DNA from: Caldilineaceae bacterium
GTDB taxonomy: Bacteria; Chloroflexota; Anaerolineae; Caldilineales; Caldilineaceae
Direction of reading: 5' to 3'
DNA length: 64,000 nt
Assembly: GCA_022827195.1 (NCBI GenBank)
Contig: JAJDTL010000041.1
Coordinates: forward strand, 62,001-126,000
Position numbers and translations under genes: made by a program. Under the pieces are notes generated by a model, which was not told where the DNA came from, made no database searches, and saw only the letters and a list, made by a program, of their open reading frames with translations. This document shows, piece after piece, positions 1 through 8,202 of the stretch; position 1 is the first letter of the stretch; every line of letters starts with the position of its first letter.

Positions 1-2
1 AA

Positions 3-50
3 GAAGAGAGGTTGGAGAGCAAGGGGCTCACTCCAAGCACGCCTCTCTTC
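3..50. terminator. long hairpin at window start
   Basis: Positions 3-11 (GAAGAGAGG) pair with 42-50 and positions 12-17 (TTGGAG) pair with 31-36, giving a 15-bp stem with a 5-nt bulge (37-41). It lies about 110 bp beyond the 3' end of the minus-strand gene ending at 163, so it may end that transcript, but no T-run follows on either strand. It could equally serve the gene to the left of the window. Confidence 0.4.
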
Positions 51-162
51 ATTTGATCGACGTCTATTCTATTGTATCCCTATCAACCGCAATCGAAAAG
101 TAGCGATCTACAAATAGCCGGAACGTGCGCCGACCCGCGCCAAAGACGGCCTTGCGGGTGGG

Positions 163-1224
163 TCATTCGGCGCGTCCTTGGTCATCGTTTTCGGCGGCCG
201 GTTTGGGGAGGGCCTGGTCCTTGGCAAATACTGTCAACGTGTCGGGCTCGCCGTCGACGGCGACAGTCCATGCAGCCATCCAGCCGGTTACGTCGCCGGC
301 GGATACGGCATACCAGCTGCTGTCTTCCAGCCGGCCGAAAACGCGAAGGCCCTGCTGGTTGTTGAGAAGTCTCTGAACCGGCGCGTCGACCTCGGGCCGC
401 TCTCGCAGGTTTACCGACGGATGCAGGAGCCTGCCGGGCAGCGCCTTGGGCGGCCTGGGCGTTGCAGTCGGAAAGTTGCTCTCCAGCGGCGGGTAGGAAC
501 TGACGAGCGCGAGGGCGGTCGCAGTCGCCTGCGCGGTGACGGGAACCACGCGATTTGCCGGGAATAGTAGTGCCGCGACGGTCGCCGTTATGAGGCCGCA
601 GATGACCAGGAGTGGCCATCCTCTCCAGGCGCGGTGAATGTGCTGCTTCGACGGCCTGAAGGCCGGACCTTTGTAGATTGGGCCGATCTGCGGCGGCGCG
701 TTTCGCACGTCGGCTCGCTTGAAATTGGAGAAGATTTCGGCCAGCGCGGCGTCATATGCCGGGTCAATGCGCCACTCGTTGAGGCGGGGACTGTAGGCGC
801 GTCCGGATTCGGGGATGGCGTTGCAGAGCGCGTTATGAATGGCGGTGAAATCGGCTGCCCACCCAACGCGAATGTAGAGAGAACCGTTTTCGAGTCGCTG
901 ATAGGACAGCCAGGCGTCGGGGGGCCCGATGCGCTTGCGGGCCTGTTCCAGGTCCTCATCGGTCAAAGGATGATGTTGCTCCTCCTGCAAATCCTCGTCG
1001 TGGCTCCAGCGTTTCAGAGGATTGGAGAGCTGGCGATAGGCCTCATTCAGGCGGACCAGAATTGGGTCGGTCGGTTCCGTCCCTGCGACAAGCGCGACAT
1101 CGTTGAGGTGCTCTCCCGTGTGCAGGCGGACTTGGCGCCGGTAGGCGGCGTCTAGCACTTCCTGTGTGGCGTTACGGTTTACGCCCAGAATCTGATAGAA
1201 GTTCTCGCTGGTTTTGTCTGCCAC
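163..1224 (-). CDS. membrane protein with degenerate J-like domain and SH3-type domain
   Basis: This 353-residue protein starts with a DnaJ-like helical region (about residues 8-78, with YQILGV, NEAYRQLSNP and KRW-like J-domain landmarks). The HPD tripeptide that contacts Hsp70 is replaced by HTG at residues 35-37, so co-chaperone activity is doubtful. Residues about 105-170 form a small domain with the pattern seen in short alpha/beta 'W-x-(I/V)' modules; I cannot name it. A single membrane helix spans about 202-221. After a Pro/Thr-rich stretch comes an SH3-like domain (about 265-323, VNLRERP at the start, GWM near the end), probably outside the cell. It would therefore be an inside-out protein with a cytosolic J-like head. 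It is the last gene of a minus-strand run, 14 bp after the sugar kinase. The role is unknown. Confidence 0.75.
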   Translation of the reverse strand: MADKTSENFYQILGVNRNATQEVLDAAYRRQVRLHTGEHLNDVALVAGTEPTDPILVRLNEAYRQLSNPLKRWSHDEDLQEEQHHPLTDEDLEQARKRIGPPDAWLSYQRLENGSLYIRVGWAADFTAIHNALCNAIPESGRAYSPRLNEWRIDPAYDAALAEIFSNFKRADVRNAPPQIGPIYKGPAFRPSKQHIHRAWRGWPLLVICGLITATVAALLFPANRVVPVTAQATATALALVSSYPPLESNFPTATPRPPKALPGRLLHPSVNLRERPEVDAPVQRLLNNQQGLRVFGRLEDSSWYAVSAGDVTGWMAAWTVAVDGEPDTLTVFAKDQALPKPAAENDDQGRAE

Positions 1225-1238
1225 TGCCGACCGCCGGT

Positions 1239-2234
1239 CTATCGACTGACGCCTTCGGAGAAGCCGCCGCTTGCTACCAGTGCGGCCACTTCTTCCAACT
1301 CAAAGAGTCCCATGTCGCCCGGTATCGTGTACTTGATCGCCGCGGCGGCTGCGCCCCAGCGCAGCGCGTCCGACAGCCAGTCGTCGCCGTCGCGGCGCAG
1401 GTAGCGGTAGAGGACGCCTGCGGTGAAGGCGTCACCGGCGCCGATTCGCCCCACGCTGCCGCCGCCCGGGAAGATCGCCTGGCGGACCGGATGGCAACCG
1501 GGCTCAGCCGCGATCGAGCCTTCCGCCCCCAGGGTGAGTATGACCGTTGTGCCCGGAAACTCGCGCTGGATCGCGGCGAGTGCGTCCTCAGGGGTGATCG
1601 AATCGGGCAAGCTGTAATGGGTCTGGGCATCGCGGATCGGGGCGAAGAGAATGTCCGAGGCGGCGGCGAAGGGTTGACAGCCGCGGCGGGACTGCTGGGG
1701 TGTCCACAGTTTTGCGCGGTAATTGATGTCGAAGCTGACGGTCCATCCTGCCTCTTTTGCGAGCTGCAGAGCTTTGGTGGCGGTGGCCGCGGCGCTCTCG
1801 CTGATGGCGAGCGTGATTCCGGTCAAATGTAGATGGCGGCCGCTTGAGGTTGTAAAAAGCTGGCCCGGCAACTCGGCTGGGGTCATGCGGCTGGCGGCTG
1901 AGTTGGCGCGGTCGTAGATGATTGAAGTGGGGCGGGCGCCGTCGCCGAACTCGACGAAGAACAGGCCGAGCCGGTCCTCTTCCGTCCAGATGATGTGTGA
2001 AGTGTCCACACCGTGGCCCATCAGCGTGCGCGCGAGCCGCCGTCCCAATGGGTTGTCCGGCAGGCGGGAGATCCAGGCGGTTCGAACGCCAAGCCGGGCC
2101 AGTGCGACGGCAGTGTTCGATTCGGTGCCGCCCGCCTCCAGCTCGAAATAGGCAGCCTGCTCGATACGCAGATGGCCCGGCGGCGCCATTCGAAGCAGCG
2201 TTTCGCCCAGTGTTACGACATCGTATCCGCTCAT
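1239..2234 (-). CDS. kdgK: PfkB-family sugar kinase, probably 2-keto-3-deoxygluconate kinase
   Basis: This is a 331-residue PfkB/ribokinase-fold kinase that would phosphorylate 2-keto-3-deoxygluconate to KDPG with ATP in the cytosol. Visible motifs are the N-terminal substrate motif with AGGTESNTAVALARLG (residues 34-49), the strand FDINYRAKLW (168-177) resembling the D-x-N-x-R-x-x-LW signature typical of KDG kinases, and the catalytic GAGD at 265-268 with D268 as base. Length fits the family (about 310-340). A KDPG aldolase lies 11 kb away at 13188 and two enolase-superfamily dehydratase-like genes are at 30-35 kb, which would complete a sugar-acid route. A fructokinase or other PfkB specificity cannot be excluded. 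Confidence 0.8.
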   Translation of the reverse strand: MSGYDVVTLGETLLRMAPPGHLRIEQAAYFELEAGGTESNTAVALARLGVRTAWISRLPDNPLGRRLARTLMGHGVDTSHIIWTEEDRLGLFFVEFGDGARPTSIIYDRANSAASRMTPAELPGQLFTTSSGRHLHLTGITLAISESAAATATKALQLAKEAGWTVSFDINYRAKLWTPQQSRRGCQPFAAASDILFAPIRDAQTHYSLPDSITPEDALAAIQREFPGTTVILTLGAEGSIAAEPGCHPVRQAIFPGGGSVGRIGAGDAFTAGVLYRYLRRDGDDWLSDALRWGAAAAAIKYTIPGDMGLFELEEVAALVASGGFSEGVSR

Positions 2235-2467
2235 ACAGCGAGGCGTTCCCTCAAAGCGGCAGGCGGCCGAAGGCCGGGCCTGCCCGAAATTACTTCAATG
2301 CGGCGCTTATCATCGCTCTTAGACAAAGGCCCGACGCGGCCGGCGGAATTCCGACCGTCTTTGCGTCTGGTACGACCGCCGGCGGCCATGTATGGACCGT
2401 GTCGGCGCAGAGCGTCGAGCGTCCAATGTCGACCCGGCAAGCACCGCTGCGCCGCCGTGACTCTCTT

Positions 2468-3592
2468 TTATCCAACTACAAACAGTTCGTCGGTGTCAAA
2501 CCTGTCGGAGAGCAGGCGGGGACTGCCGGAGGTAATCTGGAATACATCCTGGATCTGGTATCCGTAGAAGCGCGGCTCCAGGACGACGATCATGCCTTCT
2601 TGCAGCTCGCGTTCGTCGCCTGCCACGAGCATCGGGTCCTCGTGTACCCAGATGCCCATGTTGTGGCCCAGGAGGGCGCGATGATGCCAGATATTCAGTT
2701 CTTCCTGCAGCGATTTGCAGCGGTAATAGATGTCGCGCGCCGGTGTGCCGGGCCGCAACAGCTCCTCGGCCGTCTCGCGGTGAATCTCAAGGATCTGGCG
2801 GTAGATCGTCGCCTGCTCCGCATCGGGAGGTCCGACAACCGCGACACGGGACTGGTTGGCGTAGTAGCCGTCGAAGGCGGCCAGAAAGTCAGTGCAGATG
2901 ATCTGGCCGCGTTCAATCGGATCATCGCTCCAGCGATGGATGACAAACCCTTCCTGGCCCGCCTGCAGGATGCCGTCGGCGGAGCTGGCGCCGCGCCGGA
3001 GCAGGGCGAGTATCAGGCGGTCCTGGACCTCTTTCTCCGTTTCGCCCACCTTGATGGACTGAAAGGTCTCGATGAAGGCGTCGTCCATGAGGTCGGCATT
3101 GCGCTTCATCAGGGCCGCCTCCTGCGGCGTCTTGATGGCGCGCACGGCTTCGAACTGCCGGTCCCAGGCGACGAAAACGGCCTGCGGCAACAGCGCCTGC
3201 AGTTCATCGTAGAAGGCGGCGGAGAAGTACTCCTTTTCGATGCCGATCTTTCCTTGGGCAGCGCCTTTTTCCCGCAGCACCGCGGCCAGCTCCTCCATTG
3301 GTGAGTCGAGGTACTCGGCGTAGACACGGATGTCCTCTACCCTGGCGCGCTCGCGCGTAACCCGTTCTTCGTTTCCGCCGACGATCAAGGTCGGCCGGCC
3401 TACGGGCGTAAAGACGGCGATGCCGTTGCGCGGGCCTGATGGGCGCTGATGGATAGCATGGCTGAGGGCCATCGGGTAGCCGGTCGTGTAGAAGATGCTC
3501 TTGGGATGAAGGCAGACGAGGGCGTCAACGCCGCTCTCCAGCAGCGTGGCCTCAAACAGCGGTCTGTTCATCAGTTCGTTTGCGTTGGCCAC
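2468..3592 (-). CDS. M24 (creatinase/Xaa-Pro peptidase fold) family protein, paralog 1
   Basis: The 374-residue protein has the two-part layout of Xaa-Pro dipeptidase and creatinase: an N-terminal creatinase domain (about 1-150) and a pita-bread domain (about 155-374). Of the five metal ligands expected in metal-dependent M24 enzymes, D235, H310 and E339 are present, while the second Asp is N246 and the last Glu is Q348. This points to altered or absent metal binding, as in creatinase-like hydrolases. It is closely similar to the gene at 6045-7175; both begin their homologous part with LHPK and a YTTGYPMALSHAIHQRPSG segment. It ends a run M24, NicX-like, NicX-like, M24 behind a peptide-type ABC importer, so it probably hydrolyses an imported C-N bond compound. 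The substrate is unknown. Confidence 0.85.
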   Translation of the reverse strand: MANANELMNRPLFEATLLESGVDALVCLHPKSIFYTTGYPMALSHAIHQRPSGPRNGIAVFTPVGRPTLIVGGNEERVTRERARVEDIRVYAEYLDSPMEELAAVLREKGAAQGKIGIEKEYFSAAFYDELQALLPQAVFVAWDRQFEAVRAIKTPQEAALMKRNADLMDDAFIETFQSIKVGETEKEVQDRLILALLRRGASSADGILQAGQEGFVIHRWSDDPIERGQIICTDFLAAFDGYYANQSRVAVVGPPDAEQATIYRQILEIHRETAEELLRPGTPARDIYYRCKSLQEELNIWHHRALLGHNMGIWVHEDPMLVAGDERELQEGMIVVLEPRFYGYQIQDVFQITSGSPRLLSDRFDTDELFVVG

Positions 3593-3608
3593 GGGGCGCT
3601 TCTTCCTT

Positions 3609-4640
3609 TCAGGCCAGGCCGGCCTCTTCTGTGGGTACGCCGTCGCGCAATACCTGCAAGCCGTCTACAAAATAGTTTACTCCGGTCGTCATCAGGTCGA
3701 GATGCGCGGGCGCCTTGTGCGACATGCCGAAAAGCGGGTTGTAATTCATTCCGAACGCAGTGATGATGCAGCCCCAGGCACTGTGCGAATAGGTGACGCC
3801 GCCGGGCCGGGCGCGCAGCGCGGCGCGGTGGTCGAGGCCAATATTGGTGTGGATGAACATGTACATTTCGGGGTCGTTGAATGACTTGAGCCAGGCGTCG
3901 AGCCGCCTTCCTTCGCGATTGCTTGTGTCGATGTCGACGATGTAGCCCTTCTCGATCTCCAGCTTGACGACATCCTCCAACATCTTTGATAACGAGCCGA
4001 AGCTGTCGAATGCCTCCTGGGCGCCGTTGACGTAGAGCACGCCGCTGGCGGAGCCCTCCTCGCCCATGTATGCGATGCCCCCCGCCAGGCTGCCGATCCG
4101 CCCCGGCCGGTCGCAGTCGCCGCCGTGCCGCAAAACAGGATACTGCGCGGGGTCGCCGCGCTTGAAACTGAAGTCTGTGCCCAGCTCCGAGGTGATGCGG
4201 ACCTCGCTCGCATCGTTGAGCAGCTCGGTTACGCGTTTGGTCCGCTCGATGACGCGTTCGTCGGGCGGCGTACGCAGGTGCTCCTCCCGTCCGCCGTACC
4301 AGGTCATGCGGCCTTCGCCCGTCGCTCGGATCTTGCGGATCACCCGCGCGCGCGACTCGCTGTACGACCACGGCCAGGTCGTGAGCTGGTGGATGAAGTC
4401 TGCTTCGAGCATGGCCTTTTCGACGACTTCGGGAACGTCGCTGAAAGGTTTTCCGCGGCGCTGGCACATGGCGACGATCGCCTCTGCGCCCAGCGAGGAA
4501 GCCACACTCAAGTACGCGTTGATCGCCCTCTCATCGGTGCCGGAGTCGGCGGCAATGAGCACGGTTTCTCCCGGGCTGATGTTGCACCGTCTATACCAGG
4601 CGCCGGCCAGGGCGTAGAAATCGGCGTATCGGTGGTCCAT
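3609..4640 (-). CDS. NicX/M29-aminopeptidase-like metalloprotein, paralog 1
   Basis: The 343-residue protein belongs to the fold shared by M29 aminopeptidases and 2,5-dihydroxypyridine 5,6-dioxygenase (NicX). I start it at the ATG 4640 because AAGGAG lies 7 bp upstream; an in-frame GTG 18 bp further up overlaps that ribosome site. Conserved features are an H-x-N-I-G-x-D-H-R segment (H264, H271) and an H-x-D pair (H313, D315). From memory, NicX binds iron with His265, His318 and Asp320, which fits this spacing closely. It could therefore be a ring-opening dioxygenase or a peptidase. The divergent paralog lies immediately upstream (4775-5917) and an M24 gene follows after 16 bp. Confidence 0.7.
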   Translation of the reverse strand: MDHRYADFYALAGAWYRRCNISPGETVLIAADSGTDERAINAYLSVASSLGAEAIVAMCQRRGKPFSDVPEVVEKAMLEADFIHQLTTWPWSYSESRARVIRKIRATGEGRMTWYGGREEHLRTPPDERVIERTKRVTELLNDASEVRITSELGTDFSFKRGDPAQYPVLRHGGDCDRPGRIGSLAGGIAYMGEEGSASGVLYVNGAQEAFDSFGSLSKMLEDVVKLEIEKGYIVDIDTSNREGRRLDAWLKSFNDPEMYMFIHTNIGLDHRAALRARPGGVTYSHSAWGCIITAFGMNYNPLFGMSHKAPAHLDLMTTGVNYFVDGLQVLRDGVPTEEAGLA

Positions 4641-4774
4641 GGTTCTTTCTCCTTCCACGGCGGTTCAGATGTAGTCGGTACAGTCATGCCAACCTGAAAT
4701 CTAGGCTGTACGCAACACTGACTTAAGAGAGAATGCCCCTGGAAAACGCGAGCCTGAGCCGCGCTGTCAACCGG

Positions 4775-5917
4775 CTAACTGTGGAAGTCGGGCTGTTCGG
4801 GCAAAACATGCCCCTCCACTTCCGTCCAGGCGGAGCCGGTGCCGGGTCTGCGGTTGTGCGCCCGCAGGCCCGAACTGCGGGTGAACTCGCCATCGACGAT
4901 GATGGGGCTCTCGTCAAAAAAGACGGTTGCTCCAGTCAGATGAATTTCGATGTGGCCGTTGGCGCGGAATACGCCGAGATCACCCCGGTTGGAGGAAAAA
5001 CTGATGCCAAAGCCCAAAAGAAGACCGGCGTAGTTGAAGTGGACCGACAAATTGTCGAGATTTTCAAGCCTGATGCGGTGGTCTACGCCGATGTTGAAGT
5101 GGTCGATATAGTAGACGGCCGGGTCCTCCCAGGAGCGGAACCAGTCATCGAGGAAGATGCCGTGCTCGGTGTCGCGGGCGATGGAGATGATGCGGCCGCG
5201 GTCGATTTCCATGCGGACCGGCTCGCGGACCATGCTCGAGTGACCATGCGGGCCGGGGCACTTGGTCACGTAGGCGCCCTGGAACATAAGCGTGCCGGAG
5301 ACGACCTCGTACATGGGTGGATGTTCACCCTTAGCGATCGCCATGCGCGACTCGAGGCTCAGGGGCGAGTAGTTCGTCTGCCCTTCGGCGGTGTTCATCA
5401 GCTGTTTCTTCGGGTCGCCGCGTTCCATGATGAGGTTGGTTCCCAGGTTCGAGGTGACGCGGATCATGCCGACGTCGTGAAGCAGCCGGTCGATGATCTT
5501 GCTGCGCTTGATGATATCTTCGTTGCCGGGCAGGAGGGCGAGGAAGTGTCCTTCGGCCTGGGGCTTGCCTTCCCACATGGCAAACTTCTTTCCTGTTTTG
5601 CGCATGTGGCCGCGCACGCGCTCCGAGGAGACATTGTAGAACCAGCCCTGGGACATCACCGAGTAGGTGAAATCCACGTTGTAGATCGCGTTTTCTATGA
5701 TCGGTGGCAGTTCCCAGTTGAAAGGCTGCTGGCGCGCGCGAAATGTCATCACCGTCACGTCTGCGCCGTGGGCGACTGCCGCGGCGTAGACGGCATCCAG
5801 CAGCGGCTGATGTGTGTAAGTGTCGGCGATAATCAAGGTCCGATCACCCGCCTTGAGGCCGGCGTATTCGAGCCGATGGCTGGCCGCCTCGAACATTTCA
5901 ACGGTTCTTTCCTTCAT
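4775..5917 (-). CDS. NicX/M29-aminopeptidase-like metalloprotein, paralog 2
   Basis: This 380-residue protein is a divergent paralog of the next gene downstream (3609-4640). It keeps the H-x-N-I-G-x-D-H-R segment (H273, H280), but the H-x-D pair reads H-I-E (H322, E324) with an extra His at 326, so its metal site may differ. The C-terminus is about 30 residues longer than in paralog 1. The ATG is preceded by AAGGAG at 6 bp spacing. Two unlike copies side by side could form a heteromer or act on successive substrates. Family-level assignment is from motif pattern only; a peptidase and a pyridine-ring dioxygenase remain equally possible. Confidence 0.65.
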   Translation of the reverse strand: MKERTVEMFEAASHRLEYAGLKAGDRTLIIADTYTHQPLLDAVYAAAVAHGADVTVMTFRARQQPFNWELPPIIENAIYNVDFTYSVMSQGWFYNVSSERVRGHMRKTGKKFAMWEGKPQAEGHFLALLPGNEDIIKRSKIIDRLLHDVGMIRVTSNLGTNLIMERGDPKKQLMNTAEGQTNYSPLSLESRMAIAKGEHPPMYEVVSGTLMFQGAYVTKCPGPHGHSSMVREPVRMEIDRGRIISIARDTEHGIFLDDWFRSWEDPAVYYIDHFNIGVDHRIRLENLDNLSVHFNYAGLLLGFGISFSSNRGDLGVFRANGHIEIHLTGATVFFDESPIIVDGEFTRSSGLRAHNRRPGTGSAWTEVEGHVLPEQPDFHS

Positions 5918-6044
5918 CTCTTTCTCCTTCCCGTCCGATGTGTTGCAGGGTTGCTGCGGCTTTAGCGACCGGCGCCAGAAGAGCCGGCGTATGCGTGTTC
6001 CTCGTCGGCCCGCGTCGGATCGCCGTCGCTCTCCTCTTTGGGCG

Positions 6045-7175
6045 TCAGCCGACGACGAACATCTCGTCGGTATTGAACTTGTCTGAGAGCAGGACAGGCG
6101 AATCGTCGGTCACCAGGAACGTGTCCTGGATGTGGTAGCCGTAGAAACGCGGCTCCAGCACGACGACCATACCCTTCTTGAGCGGTCTCGTGTCACCCGC
6201 CACGAGCATCGGGTCTTCGTGCGTCCAGATGCCCATGTTGTGGCCCAGTAGGGCTCTGTGATGCCAGAGGCCGGCCTTTTCCTGTTCCCGCTGGCAGAAG
6301 AAGAAGACGTCGCAAGCGCGCGTGCCCGGCCGAAACAGTGTCTCAGCGGCGCGGAAATGAATGTCCCGAATTGTCTGATAGATCTGCTTCTGCTCGGCGC
6401 TGGGCGGCCCCACGACGGCGACTCGCGACTGGTTGGCGTTGTAGCCGTCGAGGTTAATCGTATAGTCAGTACAGACTATCTGGCCGCGCTCGATCGGGTC
6501 GTTGGTGCGGCTGTGGACGACGAACCCTTCCTGCCCGGCCTGCAGGATGCCGCCGGAGGCTCTCGCGGCCGCGCCGCGCCGGAGCGCACCGGAGATCAGC
6601 CGGTCCTGCGCCTCTTTTTCCCGATCGCCCACGCGTATCGACTCAAACATCTCCAGGAACAGTTCATCGAGAATGTCGGCGTTGCGCTTCAAGATTTCGA
6701 GCTCTGCCGGTGTCTTGATTGCGCGCACTTCGTCGAACTGCTCGTCCCAGGGGACGAAGGCGGCGTTTGGCAAGTGTGCCTGGAGGGCAACGTAAAATGC
6801 AGCCGAAAAGTACTCCATTTCGAGCCCGATTTTCCCGCTGGAGGCCCCCTTTTCCCGGAGTACGTCGGCCAGCTGGTCCATCGGTGAATCGACGTATTCG
6901 CTGTAGACGCGGATATCGGCAATCCAGGTTGTATCGCGCGTTACCCGTTCCTCGTTGCCGCCCACGATCAGGGTCGGCTCGCCGCCCGGCGTAAAGACGG
7001 CGATGCCGCTGCGCGGCCCGGAAGGGCGCTGGTGGATGGCGTGGCTGAGCGCCATGGGGTAGCCGGTCGTGTAGAAGAGGTTCTTGGGATGGAGGCAGAC
7101 GACGGCATCGACGCCGCTCTCCGCGAGAGTCGTTTCGAAGAGGGGTTCGTTGAGAAGTTTCTTGGCTTTGGGCAT
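6045..7175 (-). CDS. M24 (creatinase/Xaa-Pro peptidase fold) family protein, paralog 2
   Basis: This 376-residue protein is the close paralog of 2468-3592. I place the start at ATG 7175, with GGGAG about 10 bp upstream; an in-frame GTG at 7184 is the alternative. The same metal-ligand pattern is seen: D237, H312 and E341 are kept, while N248 and Q350 replace an Asp and a Glu. Identical substitutions in both copies mean the change predates the duplication and is probably functional. It is the first of four enzyme genes after the ABC permeases and leads into the NicX-like pair. It may be an amide or urea-type hydrolase rather than a true peptidase. Confidence 0.85.
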   Translation of the reverse strand: MPKAKKLLNEPLFETTLAESGVDAVVCLHPKNLFYTTGYPMALSHAIHQRPSGPRSGIAVFTPGGEPTLIVGGNEERVTRDTTWIADIRVYSEYVDSPMDQLADVLREKGASSGKIGLEMEYFSAAFYVALQAHLPNAAFVPWDEQFDEVRAIKTPAELEILKRNADILDELFLEMFESIRVGDREKEAQDRLISGALRRGAAARASGGILQAGQEGFVVHSRTNDPIERGQIVCTDYTINLDGYNANQSRVAVVGPPSAEQKQIYQTIRDIHFRAAETLFRPGTRACDVFFFCQREQEKAGLWHHRALLGHNMGIWTHEDPMLVAGDTRPLKKGMVVVLEPRFYGYHIQDTFLVTDDSPVLLSDKFNTDEMFVVG

Positions 7176-7280
7176 TGGAAGCACTTCTCCCGGAATTGTC
7201 TACGTGCGCTTGAAGATGAGATCCTTGCAGCTACTGCGACAGAGAACGGTGGAACAAAAGGTGGCAGCGAATTTCTCTTC

Positions 7281-8186
7281 TCAATACTTCGGGTCCAGCA
7301 CGATGCGAAGCCAGTCGCCGAGATAGGTGATGCCGAGGACGGTGAAGACGATGGCCATGCCCGGAAAGATGGAGAGCCAGGGCGCCTGCCAGATATAGAC
7401 GCGGCCGTCGCTGATCATGCCGCCCCATGTGGGCGTCGGCGGCTGGACGCCGAGGCCGAGGAAGCTGAGTGCCGATTCAGCCAGAATCATCTGTCCGATC
7501 TGGATGTTGGCGACGGCGATGACAGGCGTCACCACGTGGGGCAGGATGTGGCGAAAGATGATGCGGTAGTCGGGCGCGCCGACCGAGCGTGAGGCGAGGA
7601 TGAAGTCGGTCTGTTTCACTGAGAGCGTCGTGCCGCGTACAAGCCGCGCGAAGATTACCCAGCCGCTGATCGTCAGGACGAGCAACACGTTGCCGAAACT
7701 CGGTCCCAGAATGGCAATGATGGCAATGGCCAGCAGTACGCTGGGAAAGGCGAGCTGAGCGTCGGCAATGCCCATGATGAGCGTCTCAAACCTGCCCTCC
7801 AGGTAGCCGGACAGCAGCCCGAGGACGACGCCGAAGAGGCCGGCCAGGAGTACCGCGCAGATGCCGACGATCAGGGAGACGCGCGCGCCGTAGAAGATTC
7901 TGCTGAGCAGATCGCGGCCCAGGTTGTCCGCGCCCAACGGGAACTCGGCGCTGCCTTCCTCGGACCAGGCGGGTGGACTCAGGCGGATCTTGGAGTCCTG
8001 CAGCGTGGGGTCGTGCGGCGAGATAAGCGGTGCCAGGAGGGCGACAAAGATAACCAGAGCGGTCATCGTAATCCCGAGTGAATGCAGGACATGTTGTCTC
8101 GCCCAGGAAAGGACAAAGGCAAAGCCCTTCCGGCGGGACAAACGCCTTTCGGGGAAAACGTCTTCTGCAGTTCGCTCAAAGGCCAT
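7281..8186 (-). CDS. ABC transporter permease, DppC/OppC type
   Basis: This 301-residue inner-membrane permease belongs to the family-5 (dipeptide/oligopeptide/nickel) importer class. The start at 8186 is chosen because AGGAG lies 8 bp upstream and just follows the stop of the DppB gene (8203); a longer frame to 8237 would overlap it. It has an N-terminal helix, the DppC-type extracytoplasmic stretch with LISPHDPTLQD, a GTD-like 'LGADNLGRDLLSRI' segment, and five further helices with the coupling-helix EAA region near 'ASRSVGAPDYRIIFRHILP'. It pairs with DppB upstream. No ATPase gene of this system lies in the window, so the ATPase must be shared or elsewhere. Confidence 0.93.
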   Translation of the reverse strand: MAFERTAEDVFPERRLSRRKGFAFVLSWARQHVLHSLGITMTALVIFVALLAPLISPHDPTLQDSKIRLSPPAWSEEGSAEFPLGADNLGRDLLSRIFYGARVSLIVGICAVLLAGLFGVVLGLLSGYLEGRFETLIMGIADAQLAFPSVLLAIAIIAILGPSFGNVLLVLTISGWVIFARLVRGTTLSVKQTDFILASRSVGAPDYRIIFRHILPHVVTPVIAVANIQIGQMILAESALSFLGLGVQPPTPTWGGMISDGRVYIWQAPWLSIFPGMAIVFTVLGITYLGDWLRIVLDPKY

Positions 8187-8202
8187 TCCGTCGCTCCTGC
8201 CT

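Noticed and set aside
1997..3304. A 435-codon plus-strand open frame
   Set aside because: It runs antisense through the sugar kinase and M24 genes and shows no domain.
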